NCBI GenBank assembly: GCA_017515475.1
Contig: JAFWFS010000027.1
Coordinates: forward strand, 126,829 to 190,828
Origin: Erysipelotrichaceae bacterium
GTDB taxonomy: Bacteria > Bacillota_I > Bacilli_A > Erysipelotrichales > Erysipelotrichaceae
Direction of reading: 5' to 3'
DNA length: 64,000 bases
Below are positions 55,794 through 63,343 of this stretch, piece after piece. Below the pieces are notes generated by a model. It was given only the letters and a program-made list of their open reading frames with translations, did not search any database and had not been told where the DNA came from. The position numbers and the translations under genes are program-made. The stretch's first letter is position 1, and each line of letters starts with the position of its first letter.

Positions 55794-56834
55794 TTATCTT
55801 CTTTTTGTTTCATTCAGGATCAGGACAAGGTCTTTGTAGAAATCCTTGACCCTGTCTTTCTTGGTTGCCCAGGAACATACGAATCTGACAACGGTATTGT
55901 TCTTGTCGTACTTACCCCATTCCGTGACCTTGTATTTTTCTTTTATCTTCTCCAGGACTCTGTTGTCCAGAACCGGGAAGATCTGATTGGTAGGGGAATC
56001 GATGTACATCCTGATGCCAAGCTGCTGGAAGGCGTATTTCAGTGCCTGAGCCATGACATTGGCGTTCTTGGCGTTTTTCAGGTAGGTATCATCCTCAAGC
56101 AGAGCCTGAAACTGTACGCCGATGATTTTTCCTTTCGCCAGCATTGCACAACGCTGCTTCAGCAGGTAACGGAATTCCGTCTTTAAGGCTGGATGGCGGA
56201 TGATCATCGCTTCACCTAAAAGGGCTCCGTTCTTCGTTCCGCCGATATAGAAGATATCGGTATTGTCGGCAATGTCCTTGAAAGTCAGATCATTATCGAC
56301 AGCCGTCAGTGCATTGCCCAGTCTGGCACCATCCAGATACAGATACAGGTTCAGTTCCTTGCATGTCTGATAAATGGCGATCAGTTCTTCCTTGGAATAG
56401 ATCGTTCCAAGTTCCGTCGCATTGGAAATGAAAACCATCTTCGGTTTTACCATATGCTCATCCAGATGAGTAAACACCGCTCTTCTGATCGCAGCAGGGG
56501 TAATTTTGCCATTGGAAGATTTCACCGGAATGATCTTATGACCGGTTGCCTCTACGGCTCCCGTTTCGTGTACGTTGATATGACCTGTTTCGGCACTGAT
56601 TACGGCCTCATAGGATTTCAGCAGACTGATGGCCAGAACGTTGCACGGCGTTCCGCCCGTAACAAAATGAACATCTACATCCTGATGATGCAGCTTGGCC
56701 TTGATCGTCTCTGCTGCCTTTCTGCAATAAACATCCAGACCGTAACCTTCGGATTGCGTATAGTTGGTCTTAACCAGAGCATCCAGAACCTTTGGACATG
56801 CTCCTTCGGAATAGTCATTTGCGAACGAATACAT
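55794..56834 (-). CDS. Threonine aldolase-like PLP enzyme
   Basis: A 346-residue enzyme of the low-specificity threonine aldolase/beta-eliminating lyase family, splitting threonine or allothreonine to glycine and acetaldehyde. FANDYSEG at the start, HFVTGGTPCN (about 57), ETGHINVHETGA (about 82), LYLDGARLGNAL (about 167) and the PLP lysine in YIGGTKNGALLGE (about 200) fit the family. An AGAGGTAG ribosome site precedes the start. It lies 26 bases downstream of the Crp-family regulator on the same strand, so the two may be co-transcribed; it also has its own TATAAT just upstream. Confidence 0.9.
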   Translation of the reverse strand: MYSFANDYSEGACPKVLDALVKTNYTQSEGYGLDVYCRKAAETIKAKLHHQDVDVHFVTGGTPCNVLAISLLKSYEAVISAETGHINVHETGAVEATGHKIIPVKSSNGKITPAAIRRAVFTHLDEHMVKPKMVFISNATELGTIYSKEELIAIYQTCKELNLYLYLDGARLGNALTAVDNDLTFKDIADNTDIFYIGGTKNGALLGEAMIIRHPALKTEFRYLLKQRCAMLAKGKIIGVQFQALLEDDTYLKNAKNANVMAQALKYAFQQLGIRMYIDSPTNQIFPVLDNRVLEKIKEKYKVTEWGKYDKNNTVVRFVCSWATKKDRVKDFYKDLVLILNETKRR

Positions 56835-56860
56835 CTTTGCTACCTCTTTGTATTTATATA

Positions 56861-57442
56861 TTATATCAGTATTATGGTCTTATCATCACGAATAATGCGT
56901 TTTTCTTTGGCGAATCTGCTGAGCAGTCTGGAAAGTGTTTCTCTTTCCAGATAGAGCTGTCCAGCCAGATCGGATACGGAACGATAGGCGATCCGGTTCT
57001 TGTGGGTATGCATGTAGTACAGGAAACGCTCCTCAGCACTTTCTAAAGAAAGCAGCCTGATCCTGCTGTTCAGTTCCTTGGAGAAGTTGGATTGTATTCT
57101 CAAGTATTCCACCAGAAAATCCTTGTTTCCTTCCAGGATCTTCAGCAAGTCGCCCCTTTCCAGTAATGCGACTGTCGCTTCTTCCATGGCGGTGATATTG
57201 CCCCTGTAGTAAGGTTCGGAAGAAAAAACGAGGTTGTTGCCGAAAATTTCTCCTTCCTTTAAGGAATTGTAGATGATCTGCTTGCCATCCGGGAGATAGG
57301 ACATGATCTGTACGCTTCCAAAGATGATGATTCCGATGCATTCGCAGCGCTCATTCTCATAGAACAAAGTCTCTCCTTTGGAGAGTTTTCTTTCTCTTAA
57401 CAGCTTTCTTTCGTCATGATTGAGTTTTTCGATAATATTCAT
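56861..57442 (-). CDS. Crp/Fnr family transcription regulator
   Basis: A 193-residue regulator: cyclic-nucleotide-binding-like beta roll (about 15-115, with GEIFGNN), a long dimer helix (about 115-140) and a C-terminal winged helix (SVSDLAGQLYLERETLSRLL). No FNR-type Cys cluster is present; the only clustered cysteines are in RCECIG near residue 33. A near-perfect Crp-type operator lies five bases before its start codon, and it is divergent from an ABC-transporter-like operon, which it probably activates. The effector is unknown. Confidence 0.88.
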   Translation of the reverse strand: MNIIEKLNHDERKLLRERKLSKGETLFYENERCECIGIIIFGSVQIMSYLPDGKQIIYNSLKEGEIFGNNLVFSSEPYYRGNITAMEEATVALLERGDLLKILEGNKDFLVEYLRIQSNFSKELNSRIRLLSLESAEERFLYYMHTHKNRIAYRSVSDLAGQLYLERETLSRLLSRFAKEKRIIRDDKTIILI

Positions 57443-57446
57443 GATC

Positions 57447-57462
57447 CGTGATTCAAATCACA
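57447..57462. promoter_or_regulatory. Crp/Fnr-type operator
   Basis: CGTGATTCAAATCACA matches the TGTGA-N6-TCACA pattern on the minus strand with one mismatch (TGTGA and TCACG). Its centre is 41.5 bases before the predicted start of transcription (57496) of the plus-strand gene, the position of class II activation. It also lies between the regulator's own promoter and start codon. Confidence 0.75.
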
Positions 57463-57477
57463 TTCTTTCTGTTCTTC

Positions 57478-57489
57478 ATTATATATAAT
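57478..57489. promoter_or_regulatory. Overlapping divergent -10 boxes
   Basis: Plus-strand TATAAT at 57484-57489 (no good -35, as expected for an activator-dependent promoter) and minus-strand TATAAT at 57483-57478 for the regulator gene. Confidence 0.6.
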
Positions 57490-57511
57490 TTATCTGCGAG
57501 GTTGAAAGAAA

Positions 57512-58474
57512 ATGAAGAAATTATTATCCGTTTTATCTGTATTGCTGCTGCTGTGTGGATGTGCAGGAGAAAAGAAAGAAGAAACGCAGGCTGCTGTCGA
57601 CCCTTCTTCTTTAACCGTTGTAACGCCAAAAGGTGCCCCGGTCCTGGCTTTCTATGACTGGATCGTCAGCGGGAACTATTCCAGGGTGGCTGCCGATGCG
57701 ATCGGCGCTTTATGGACGGGAGATGAATCTCCGGACGTGATTACCGTCGATATTACCAGCGGCGTGAAAGCCATTTCCAACGGTGCAGATTACAAGCTGG
57801 CTGCCGTTGTTACGTTTGGCAATCTTTATATCGGTGCTACCGGAAACGACGAGAACGATACGATGGACAGCGACGACAGAATCGTCCTGTTCGGCAATGA
57901 AAACATGCTTCCCGGCAAGGTCTTCCATTATCTTTATGGATCAGACTATGATGATGCGATTATCTATGTCGCCGATGCCCAGCAGGCTGCCGCCTGTCTG
58001 ATGAAAGGTGCCGATCTGGAAGGGAATCCGGTCGACTACGTGTTCCTGGCCCAGCCTGCCATGTTTGCGGCACTGAAACAGAATGAGAACGCCTCTGTAG
58101 CTGTCGACATTCAGGAAGCCTACCGCAGCAAGTCGGGCATGGATATCGTTCAGGCCGGCGTATTCATCAGGAATACCGTATCCGACGCTACTGTCGAAGC
58201 CTTCCTCAACGATCTGGAAATATCCATCAATACCGGTATCGAAGATCCGGAAAAGATGTTTGACGCCTTAAGCGTCTATGAAGGGGACGAATTTACGACC
58301 CAGTTCGGTCTGCCGAATCTCAATGTCGTAAAAGCCGTATTCGCTCAAAAGAACGCCTTAGGCATCAATGCCATGGGTCTGGGATTCAAGAGAGCCAAGG
58401 ACATTCGGAACGATATCGATGCTTTTCTAGAGGTAATGGGAATCGAAAAGACGAGTGAAGAAATCTACCGCTGA
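57512..58474 (+). CDS. Substrate-binding lipoprotein of an ABC transporter (NMT1/SsuA-like)
   Basis: A 320-residue lipoprotein. The signal peptide ends in LLCGC, with the lipid Cys at residue 17. The mature part begins SLTVVTPKGAPVLAF and has the two-lobed layout of periplasmic-binding-type proteins of the sulfonate/nitrate/thiamine-precursor group; DVITVDITSGVKAI and VFLAQPAMFAAL resemble substrate-site strands of that group. A GCGAGGT ribosome site precedes it. It is followed by an overlapping permease gene. Ligand unknown. Confidence 0.8.
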   Translation: MKKLLSVLSVLLLLCGCAGEKKEETQAAVDPSSLTVVTPKGAPVLAFYDWIVSGNYSRVAADAIGALWTGDESPDVITVDITSGVKAISNGADYKLAAVVTFGNLYIGATGNDENDTMDSDDRIVLFGNENMLPGKVFHYLYGSDYDDAIIYVADAQQAAACLMKGADLEGNPVDYVFLAQPAMFAALKQNENASVAVDIQEAYRSKSGMDIVQAGVFIRNTVSDATVEAFLNDLEISINTGIEDPEKMFDALSVYEGDEFTTQFGLPNLNVVKAVFAQKNALGINAMGLGFKRAKDIRNDIDAFLEVMGIEKTSEEIYR

Positions 58475-59216
58475 TCAGTATAAAACCTATCTTTACGGCA
58501 TTGTGCTGCTGCTTCTTGCGTGGCAGCTTTTTGCTGTGATGATCAACGAAGAAACCATGGTCTTTCCCGGACCTTTGCAGACTTTCAGATACGCCTTCGC
58601 GCTGCTTGGAAAAAGCTATACCTACAGATGCCTTGGCGCTACATTCTCGAAGATGCTGTGCGGCTATCTGATCTCTTTGGCTGCCGCATTGATTCTGGGA
58701 ACAGTATCCGGGAATTCCGTCTTCTTTGAACGGCTTTTCAGCCCGTTTATCACGACATTGCGGGCTGTTCCTACCGCTTCACTGATCTACTTCTTCATCG
58801 TTCTGACAGGCTTTAAAAAGGCTCCTATGATGATGGTCATCCTGATCTGTTTTCCGATCCTGTACGAAGGAATTGCCGGCGGTATCAGAAACGTCCCGTT
58901 AAGCATCCTGAATGCCTGCAGACTGGATGGAGCAGGCTTTATCAGAAGAAATCTGCGGATCAGACTCCCTCTGGCTCTTCCTTACATCGCTGTCGCCATG
59001 GCATCCAGTTTCTCCCTCTGTTTCAAGATCGAGATCATGGCCGAGGTCATTACCGGAAGTGCGAATGCCGGTCTGGGCAGCGTGATTGCCGCATCCAGAA
59101 GTGCCGATCCAACCAATATGATCCCGATTTTCGCGTATTCGCTGATCGCAGTCGCGATCATGCTGATGATCGACTTCATCGGCAGCACGATCCGGAGCAA
59201 AATAAACGTGAATTAG
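58455..59216 (+). CDS. ABC transporter permease (SsuC/TauC-like)
   Basis: A 253-residue permease with about six membrane helices, of the group that serves sulfonate, nitrate or thiamine-precursor transporters. The conserved cytoplasmic loop with ACRLDGAGFIRRNLRIRLPLALPYI (EAA-like) is near residue 155. It starts with GTG inside the end of the binding-protein gene (20-base overlap). No ATPase gene follows, so the ATPase must be encoded elsewhere or shared with another transporter. Confidence 0.85.
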   Translation: MKKSTADQYKTYLYGIVLLLLAWQLFAVMINEETMVFPGPLQTFRYAFALLGKSYTYRCLGATFSKMLCGYLISLAAALILGTVSGNSVFFERLFSPFITTLRAVPTASLIYFFIVLTGFKKAPMMMVILICFPILYEGIAGGIRNVPLSILNACRLDGAGFIRRNLRIRLPLALPYIAVAMASSFSLCFKIEIMAEVITGSANAGLGSVIAASRSADPTNMIPIFAYSLIAVAIMLMIDFIGSTIRSKINVN

Positions 59217-59218
59217 TT

Positions 59219-59224
59219 TATAAT
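59219..59224 (+). promoter_or_regulatory. -10 box of the polysaccharide deacetylase gene
   Basis: TATAAT ends eight bases before ATG 59232 and overlaps the permease stop codon region; no ribosome site is present, so the message looks leaderless. Confidence 0.6.
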
Positions 59225-59231
59225 GGAATAG

Positions 59232-60521
59232 ATGAAAAAAGTCCTGAAACAGTACCGTCAGATATTGAAATGCACGATTCTTTTTGCATTGCTGTGTGCG
59301 GTACTTTTTCTTTTGAATACCAATTTCAGTTTTCTCGGCAGGAAATCGATCCACGAAGACGCCAGGACATACAGGACACGCCACTGTCTGGTCTTCTATC
59401 CCGACTCCAAAACAGGCTTCAATGAAGCGAAAAACCTCTGCAAAGGCGTTAAGGACGACAGGATTTTCGACTATACGCTGATTCCTTTCGGCGACTACTA
59501 CATGGTCAGTTACGGCAGGGATCTGAAGTACTTTACCGATAAACAGTATCAGCTGCTTCAGATCGAAGATCTGTCCGACGAAGGAAAGAAAATCGCAGCC
59601 GATTATCTGCGTTACGAAATCAAGAAACAAAGACCGGAAGAGTACTACAATGCGGAATTTCTGAGTACGCTTACAGCCAATCAGCTGGATTTTACCGATG
59701 TTACGTACGAGATCTCTGAAGAGAATCTGATCTGCCGCTTTCCGGAATACGATCTGGATGTATCCGTTCCGTTAAGATATCTGCAGAAAGCTCTGAACAT
59801 GAATTTCGGATATCCGCAGGAACTGTACAGGAAACCGGTGTATCTTGATCCGGGCGAGGATCATCCGATCATCTGCCTGACATTCGACGACGGACCGTAT
59901 TTCTGGTCGGAAAAAAAGAGCACCTCAAGCGAAGCGATCGTCGATCTGCTCTATCAGTACGATGCTTCCGCCACCTTCTATGTCGTAGGATACAATCTGG
60001 AAAACCGTGACATCTGGGCCGATTATCAGGTCTACATGTTTTTGCGTAATTCCATCAATCAGGGCAACGAATACGGTTCCCATACTCAGAGTCATCCATC
60101 CAGCCTGAAAGATCTTTCCACCTATGACGAGATTTATGACGAGATCAACGGTCCGATCCGTTACATGGAAAAGTTCATGGACTATGAAATGAAGACCTAT
60201 CGTCCGGTAGGCGGAGAATTCGACGAGGATGTTTTATCGGTGCAGCCTTTGCCGGCCATCCTTTGGGACGTGGACTCCGAGGACTGGTATTCCAGAGACG
60301 TCCAGACCATCTGCGACAAGGTCCTGGGTTACGAATATGAATCCGGCGACATCATCCTGTTCCACGACATTTACTTCGAAACCGCAGAAGCGCTTGAAAA
60401 GATCGTTCCGGAACTGATCAACAGGGGCTGCCAGCTGGTAAGCGTATCCGACATGCTGACATATTACGGAATCGATCCGTCTTCCATCAGCTACTTCTTC
60501 TCTCCGGGCTATTACGAGTGA
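59232..60521 (+). CDS. Membrane-anchored polysaccharide deacetylase
   Basis: A 429-residue protein with one N-terminal membrane helix (about 12-33), an outer alpha/beta domain of about 170 residues, and a NodB deacetylase domain (about 210-420). The NodB motifs are complete: TFDDGP (motif 1, about 218), SHTQSHPSS (motif 2 with two metal His), YRPVGGEF (motif 3), WDVDSEDW (motif 4) and ILFHD (motif 5). It probably removes acetyl groups from peptidoglycan sugars at the outer face, a common route to lysozyme resistance (inference). Its last 35 bases overlap the convergent regulator gene. Confidence 0.88.
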   Translation: MKKVLKQYRQILKCTILFALLCAVLFLLNTNFSFLGRKSIHEDARTYRTRHCLVFYPDSKTGFNEAKNLCKGVKDDRIFDYTLIPFGDYYMVSYGRDLKYFTDKQYQLLQIEDLSDEGKKIAADYLRYEIKKQRPEEYYNAEFLSTLTANQLDFTDVTYEISEENLICRFPEYDLDVSVPLRYLQKALNMNFGYPQELYRKPVYLDPGEDHPIICLTFDDGPYFWSEKKSTSSEAIVDLLYQYDASATFYVVGYNLENRDIWADYQVYMFLRNSINQGNEYGSHTQSHPSSLKDLSTYDEIYDEINGPIRYMEKFMDYEMKTYRPVGGEFDEDVLSVQPLPAILWDVDSEDWYSRDVQTICDKVLGYEYESGDIILFHDIYFETAEALEKIVPELINRGCQLVSVSDMLTYYGIDPSSISYFFSPGYYE

Positions 60522-61407
60522 TGATTTGATTCAGAAAGGATATATACTGATCGGCGATTTCTCTATCGCCGATTTTTATCTGGTTGCCGTAGGATGTAAG
60601 TCTGGAGAAGAAGGCATCGTTGATGCTGGCTTTCAGGGAGAATCCGTTTCTGGTAAAGACGATATTCGGAAAATCATCCTGCAGTCTGTTTCTGATGGAT
60701 TCTGAATCTTCCATGATCTCTGCAACAACGGTCTTCGTCTTGCCGGAATAGAAGGCATTGCTGCTTTCTCTGATATGATCAATGATCCTGCTTTTCGGAA
60801 TGGACAAGCCGTCTTCACGATCACTTAAACGGGAAGAGACCATGTTGTCGAAGCGCGTGTGATAGATCTTGTCCTTTTCTGGATAGTGGTAGTAGAGGTA
60901 ATAATAGTCGTTCTGGCGGTAAAGAAAGATCGGAGCGATCTCTTCTTCGTTCTTGCCTTTTCTTCTGATAAACAGCATTCTACGGTTTCTGATGGCATAC
61001 AGAGAGTCTTCTAGACGGTTCAGGAACTTCTTGTCTGAATGCCTGTTCTGATATTCCAGCTCTTCCAGGAAGTCCGTATCATATTCCGAGATAAAGGAAT
61101 AAAGTTTCTCCTTCAAATCATCCAGAAATTTCTCGTCCAGGTTTTTCAGGGAATTCAGAGAATCGACGATGATCTTGATTTCGGAAAGAGAGAAGGGCGC
61201 TTCATCCAGATAATACCCGTTTTCGTATTCGATCTCGCCGACAGATTCGGATATCTCTCTGATATCGTCATAGAGGGTTTTGCGATTGGCTACCGCAATC
61301 CCTTCTTCTTCCAGTAAAGAAACGATCTCATTCAGGCCCAGCCTGTGATCCATGTCGGAGTTTCTTCTGAATATTTCAAGCAGTTTCAGCAGTCTTTTCT
61401 TATTCAT
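60487..61407 (-). CDS. WYL-domain transcription regulator
   Basis: A 306-residue regulator with an N-terminal helix-turn-helix of DeoR/HTH_11 type (KRLLKLLEIFRRNSD ... NRKTLYDDI) and a WYL-type ligand domain (about 140-215; IAPIFLYRQNDYYYLYYHY) plus a C-terminal extension. It is divergent from a small membrane protein gene. Its minus-strand promoter (TTGTCC, 17 bases, TACAAT) ends seven bases before the ATG, and an 18-base inverted repeat fills the spacer, which points to autoregulation. Its 3' end overlaps the deacetylase gene. Confidence 0.85.
   Translation of the reverse strand: MNKKRLLKLLEIFRRNSDMDHRLGLNEIVSLLEEEGIAVANRKTLYDDIREISESVGEIEYENGYYLDEAPFSLSEIKIIVDSLNSLKNLDEKFLDDLKEKLYSFISEYDTDFLEELEYQNRHSDKKFLNRLEDSLYAIRNRRMLFIRRKGKNEEEIAPIFLYRQNDYYYLYYHYPEKDKIYHTRFDNMVSSRLSDREDGLSIPKSRIIDHIRESSNAFYSGKTKTVVAEIMEDSESIRNRLQDDFPNIVFTRNGFSLKASINDAFFSRLTSYGNQIKIGDREIADQYISFLNQIITRNSPERRSS
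60550..60577 (+). terminator. Terminator of the deacetylase gene inside the convergent regulator gene
   Basis: Stem ATCGGCGAT / ATCGCCGAT with a six-base loop, then TTTT. It is read on the plus strand but lies in coding sequence of the minus-strand WYL gene. Confidence 0.7.
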
Positions 61408-61413
61408 GTCTTA

Positions 61414-61442
61414 ATTGTATATCTGTCCGAATATTTGGACAA
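61414..61442 (-). promoter_or_regulatory. Leaderless promoter of the WYL regulator gene
   Basis: On the minus strand TTGTCC (61442-61437), 17 bases, TACAAT (61419-61414), then six bases to the ATG at 61407. Confidence 0.7.
61424..61441. promoter_or_regulatory. Probable WYL-regulator operator
   Basis: TGTCCGAATATTTGGACA is an 18-base inverted repeat with one mismatched pair. It lies between -35 and -10 of the regulator gene and upstream of the -10 (TATGAT, 61462-61467) of the divergent membrane protein gene, so one bound protein could control both. Confidence 0.65.
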
Positions 61443-61486
61443 TACCGTATTTCATCTATCCTATGATGTAGTCAGGAGGCAGGAAG

Positions 61487-62017
61487 ATGAAAAGACTACT
61501 GATCTACAATTACTGGACGATGATATTTGCCTGGTGCATGTATCTGAACGGATGGAGTCTGTTTGGAACTGCGGCAGGTATTCTGGCGGGAGTTTTACTG
61601 CTGGCGGTGAAGAGTGAGGCTGATCCGTGGCGTATTGCTGTCGTCGGCGTGCTGATGTACTGTCCGATCCTGTTGGCATTGAGTTTTTCCAGGATCCCGT
61701 TCTTTTTTTCCGGATCATATTTCTTTCTCGCTGCGGTATGTCTGAATACGGCAGTCGTAAACGAGTATCTGTATCTCTTCAGGGTTAAAGCTATCATGCC
61801 GGTTCTGGTGATCATGCTGATCAGCATAGGCGTTCTGACGGTGCTGATAGGTCTACTTCCTTCGGGACTGTATGCGCTCTTTGGGAAGCCGAATCTCTAT
61901 CTGATGGATGCCTTCATTTTCCTGCCTTACCTGATTCCGGCCGCAGCCTGCGTTATTTATAAGACCTGTCTGCTTCATGCCAGTGAAGGCAGACAGAAAA
62001 AAAGCCTACTGCAGTAG
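61487..62017 (+). CDS. Polytopic membrane protein, function unknown
   Basis: A 176-residue protein with five to six membrane helices covering most of its length and no recognised motif. A CAGGAGGCAGGAAG ribosome site precedes it. It is divergent from the WYL regulator with a shared operator-like repeat and is probably its target (inference). Its stop codon lies inside the terminator. Confidence 0.7.
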   Translation: MKRLLIYNYWTMIFAWCMYLNGWSLFGTAAGILAGVLLLAVKSEADPWRIAVVGVLMYCPILLALSFSRIPFFFSGSYFFLAAVCLNTAVVNEYLYLFRVKAIMPVLVIMLISIGVLTVLIGLLPSGLYALFGKPNLYLMDAFIFLPYLIPAAACVIYKTCLLHASEGRQKKSLLQ

Positions 62018-62024
62018 GCTTTTT
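61997..62024. terminator. Bidirectional terminator, membrane protein gene and ispG
   Basis: Perfect palindromic stem AAAAAGCCTACTG / CAGTAGGCTTTTT. Confidence 0.85.
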
Positions 62025-62026
62025 GT

Positions 62027-63061
62027 TTAGAGCTTTTCGATTTCTTCTTTCAGGGTTTGAATGATCTGGTCCTGCGGTATGGTTCTAACGATCCGGCCTT
62101 TCTTGAACAGAATTGCGCTCTGCTTGCCTCCGGCAACGCCGATATCGGCCCGAGCCGCTTCCTGCGGTCCGTTGACCGGACATCCCATGATGGCGACGCT
62201 GATATCCTTGTCTACCGTTTCCAGATATGCTTCCATCTCTTTGACGATCGGCAGCATGTCGTACTGCAGCCTGCCGCAGGTAGGGCAGGAGATCAGGTTG
62301 GCTACGTCTTTCTTCAAGCCGCAGGCTCTTAAGAGTTTTCTGGCGACTCTGACTTCTTCGATTGGATCATCGGAGATGGAAATACGGATCGTATCCCCGA
62401 TTCCATCCAGCAATAGATTGCCTAGGGCCAGAGAGGATTTGATCGTACTGTTGAGCAGCCCGCCGGCCTCCGTAACGCCCAGGTGCAAAGGGTATGGAAA
62501 GGTTTCCGCAGCCAGATGGTAGGCCTTGATGCATTCCAGCGGGTCGGATGACTTGAATGACAGACAGATGTCATGAAAATCCAGAGCTTCCAGGATTCTC
62601 AGGTGGTCCTTTGCCGATTCGATCATCGCTTCTTCGGAATGCGTATATTTTCTGTTCAGACTTCCGGCGTTGATGCCGATACGGATCGGAATGCTTCTCT
62701 CTTTACACAGTTTTACGATTTCTCTGATCTTGTCTTCGTCTTCGATGTTTCCGGGATTCAGGCGGATCTTGTCCGTTCCAGAAAGTATAGCCTGAATGGC
62801 GAAATCCGGATTGAAATGAATATCGCTGACCAGAGGAATGTGGATCTGTTCCTTGATCCGTTTTACGGCCAGGGCATCTTCCTTGTCCAGAATGGCGACA
62901 CGGATGATCTCGCATCCCGCCTCTTCCAGTCTCAGGATCTGCTTTACTGTCGAATCGACATCCTTGGTTCTGGTATTGGTCATCGACTGAATGACGACTT
63001 TATTCTGTCCGCCGATCTGTTCGTTACCTACATGGATCGGCCTGGTTTGTGATCTGTTCAT
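62027..63061 (-). CDS. ispG: 4-hydroxy-3-methylbut-2-en-1-yl diphosphate synthase
   Basis: A 344-residue iron-sulfur enzyme of the MEP isoprenoid pathway. The N-terminal barrel starts IHVGNEQIGGQNKVVIQSMTN; the cluster ligands are in SCPTCGRL (about 262) and MGCPVNGPQEA (about 295). The usual GPGEA reads GPQEA here, with the ligand Glu kept. A minus-strand TATAAT (63073-63068) ends seven bases before the ATG and there is no ribosome site, so it should be leaderless although csoR lies just upstream on the same strand. Confidence 0.95.
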   Translation of the reverse strand: MNRSQTRPIHVGNEQIGGQNKVVIQSMTNTRTKDVDSTVKQILRLEEAGCEIIRVAILDKEDALAVKRIKEQIHIPLVSDIHFNPDFAIQAILSGTDKIRLNPGNIEDEDKIREIVKLCKERSIPIRIGINAGSLNRKYTHSEEAMIESAKDHLRILEALDFHDICLSFKSSDPLECIKAYHLAAETFPYPLHLGVTEAGGLLNSTIKSSLALGNLLLDGIGDTIRISISDDPIEEVRVARKLLRACGLKKDVANLISCPTCGRLQYDMLPIVKEMEAYLETVDKDISVAIMGCPVNGPQEAARADIGVAGGKQSAILFKKGRIVRTIPQDQIIQTLKEEIEKL

Positions 63062-63067
63062 ACGTCT

Positions 63068-63073
63068 ATTATA
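63068..63073 (-). promoter_or_regulatory. -10 box of ispG
   Basis: TATAAT on the minus strand with six bases (AGACGT) to the ispG ATG, in the 24-base gap after csoR. Confidence 0.65.
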
Positions 63074-63085
63074 GTATAAAAAGCC

Positions 63086-63343
63086 CTAGATTTGTTTCTC
63101 TAAGGCCTTAATGACTTCATCGATCTTCTGGTCGTCACCGTTTTTTATCGCCGTTCTGACGCAGCTGTCGATGTGGTTCTTCAGGATCAGATTGTTTGTC
63201 TTTTTTAATAGAGCTCTTGTTGCCATGAGCTGATCGGAAACATCCAGACAGTAGCGGTCTTCATCGATCATCTTGATGATGCCTTCCAGCTGTCCCTTGG
63301 CGATCGTCAGAAACTTCTTTACCTGTTCGTGATCCTTACTCAT
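63086..63343 (-). CDS. csoR: CsoR-family copper-sensing repressor
   Basis: An 85-residue all-helical repressor. The metal ligands Cys-His-Cys are visible as RYCLDVSDQ (about residue 32), then NHIDSC (His and Cys about 57 and 61). The family represses copper export genes until Cu(I) binds. It overlaps the end of the copper ATPase gene by eight bases and so lies downstream of its presumed target in the same operon. FrmR-type aldehyde sensors share the fold, but the neighbour supports copper. Confidence 0.88.
   Translation of the reverse strand: MSKDHEQVKKFLTIAKGQLEGIIKMIDEDRYCLDVSDQLMATRALLKKTNNLILKNHIDSCVRTAIKNGDDQKIDEVIKALEKQI

Noticed and set aside
56861-57442. FNR-type oxygen sensor
   Set aside because: The N-terminal cysteine cluster needed for an iron-sulfur centre is missing; only two close cysteines occur, so general Crp/Fnr family is the safe call.
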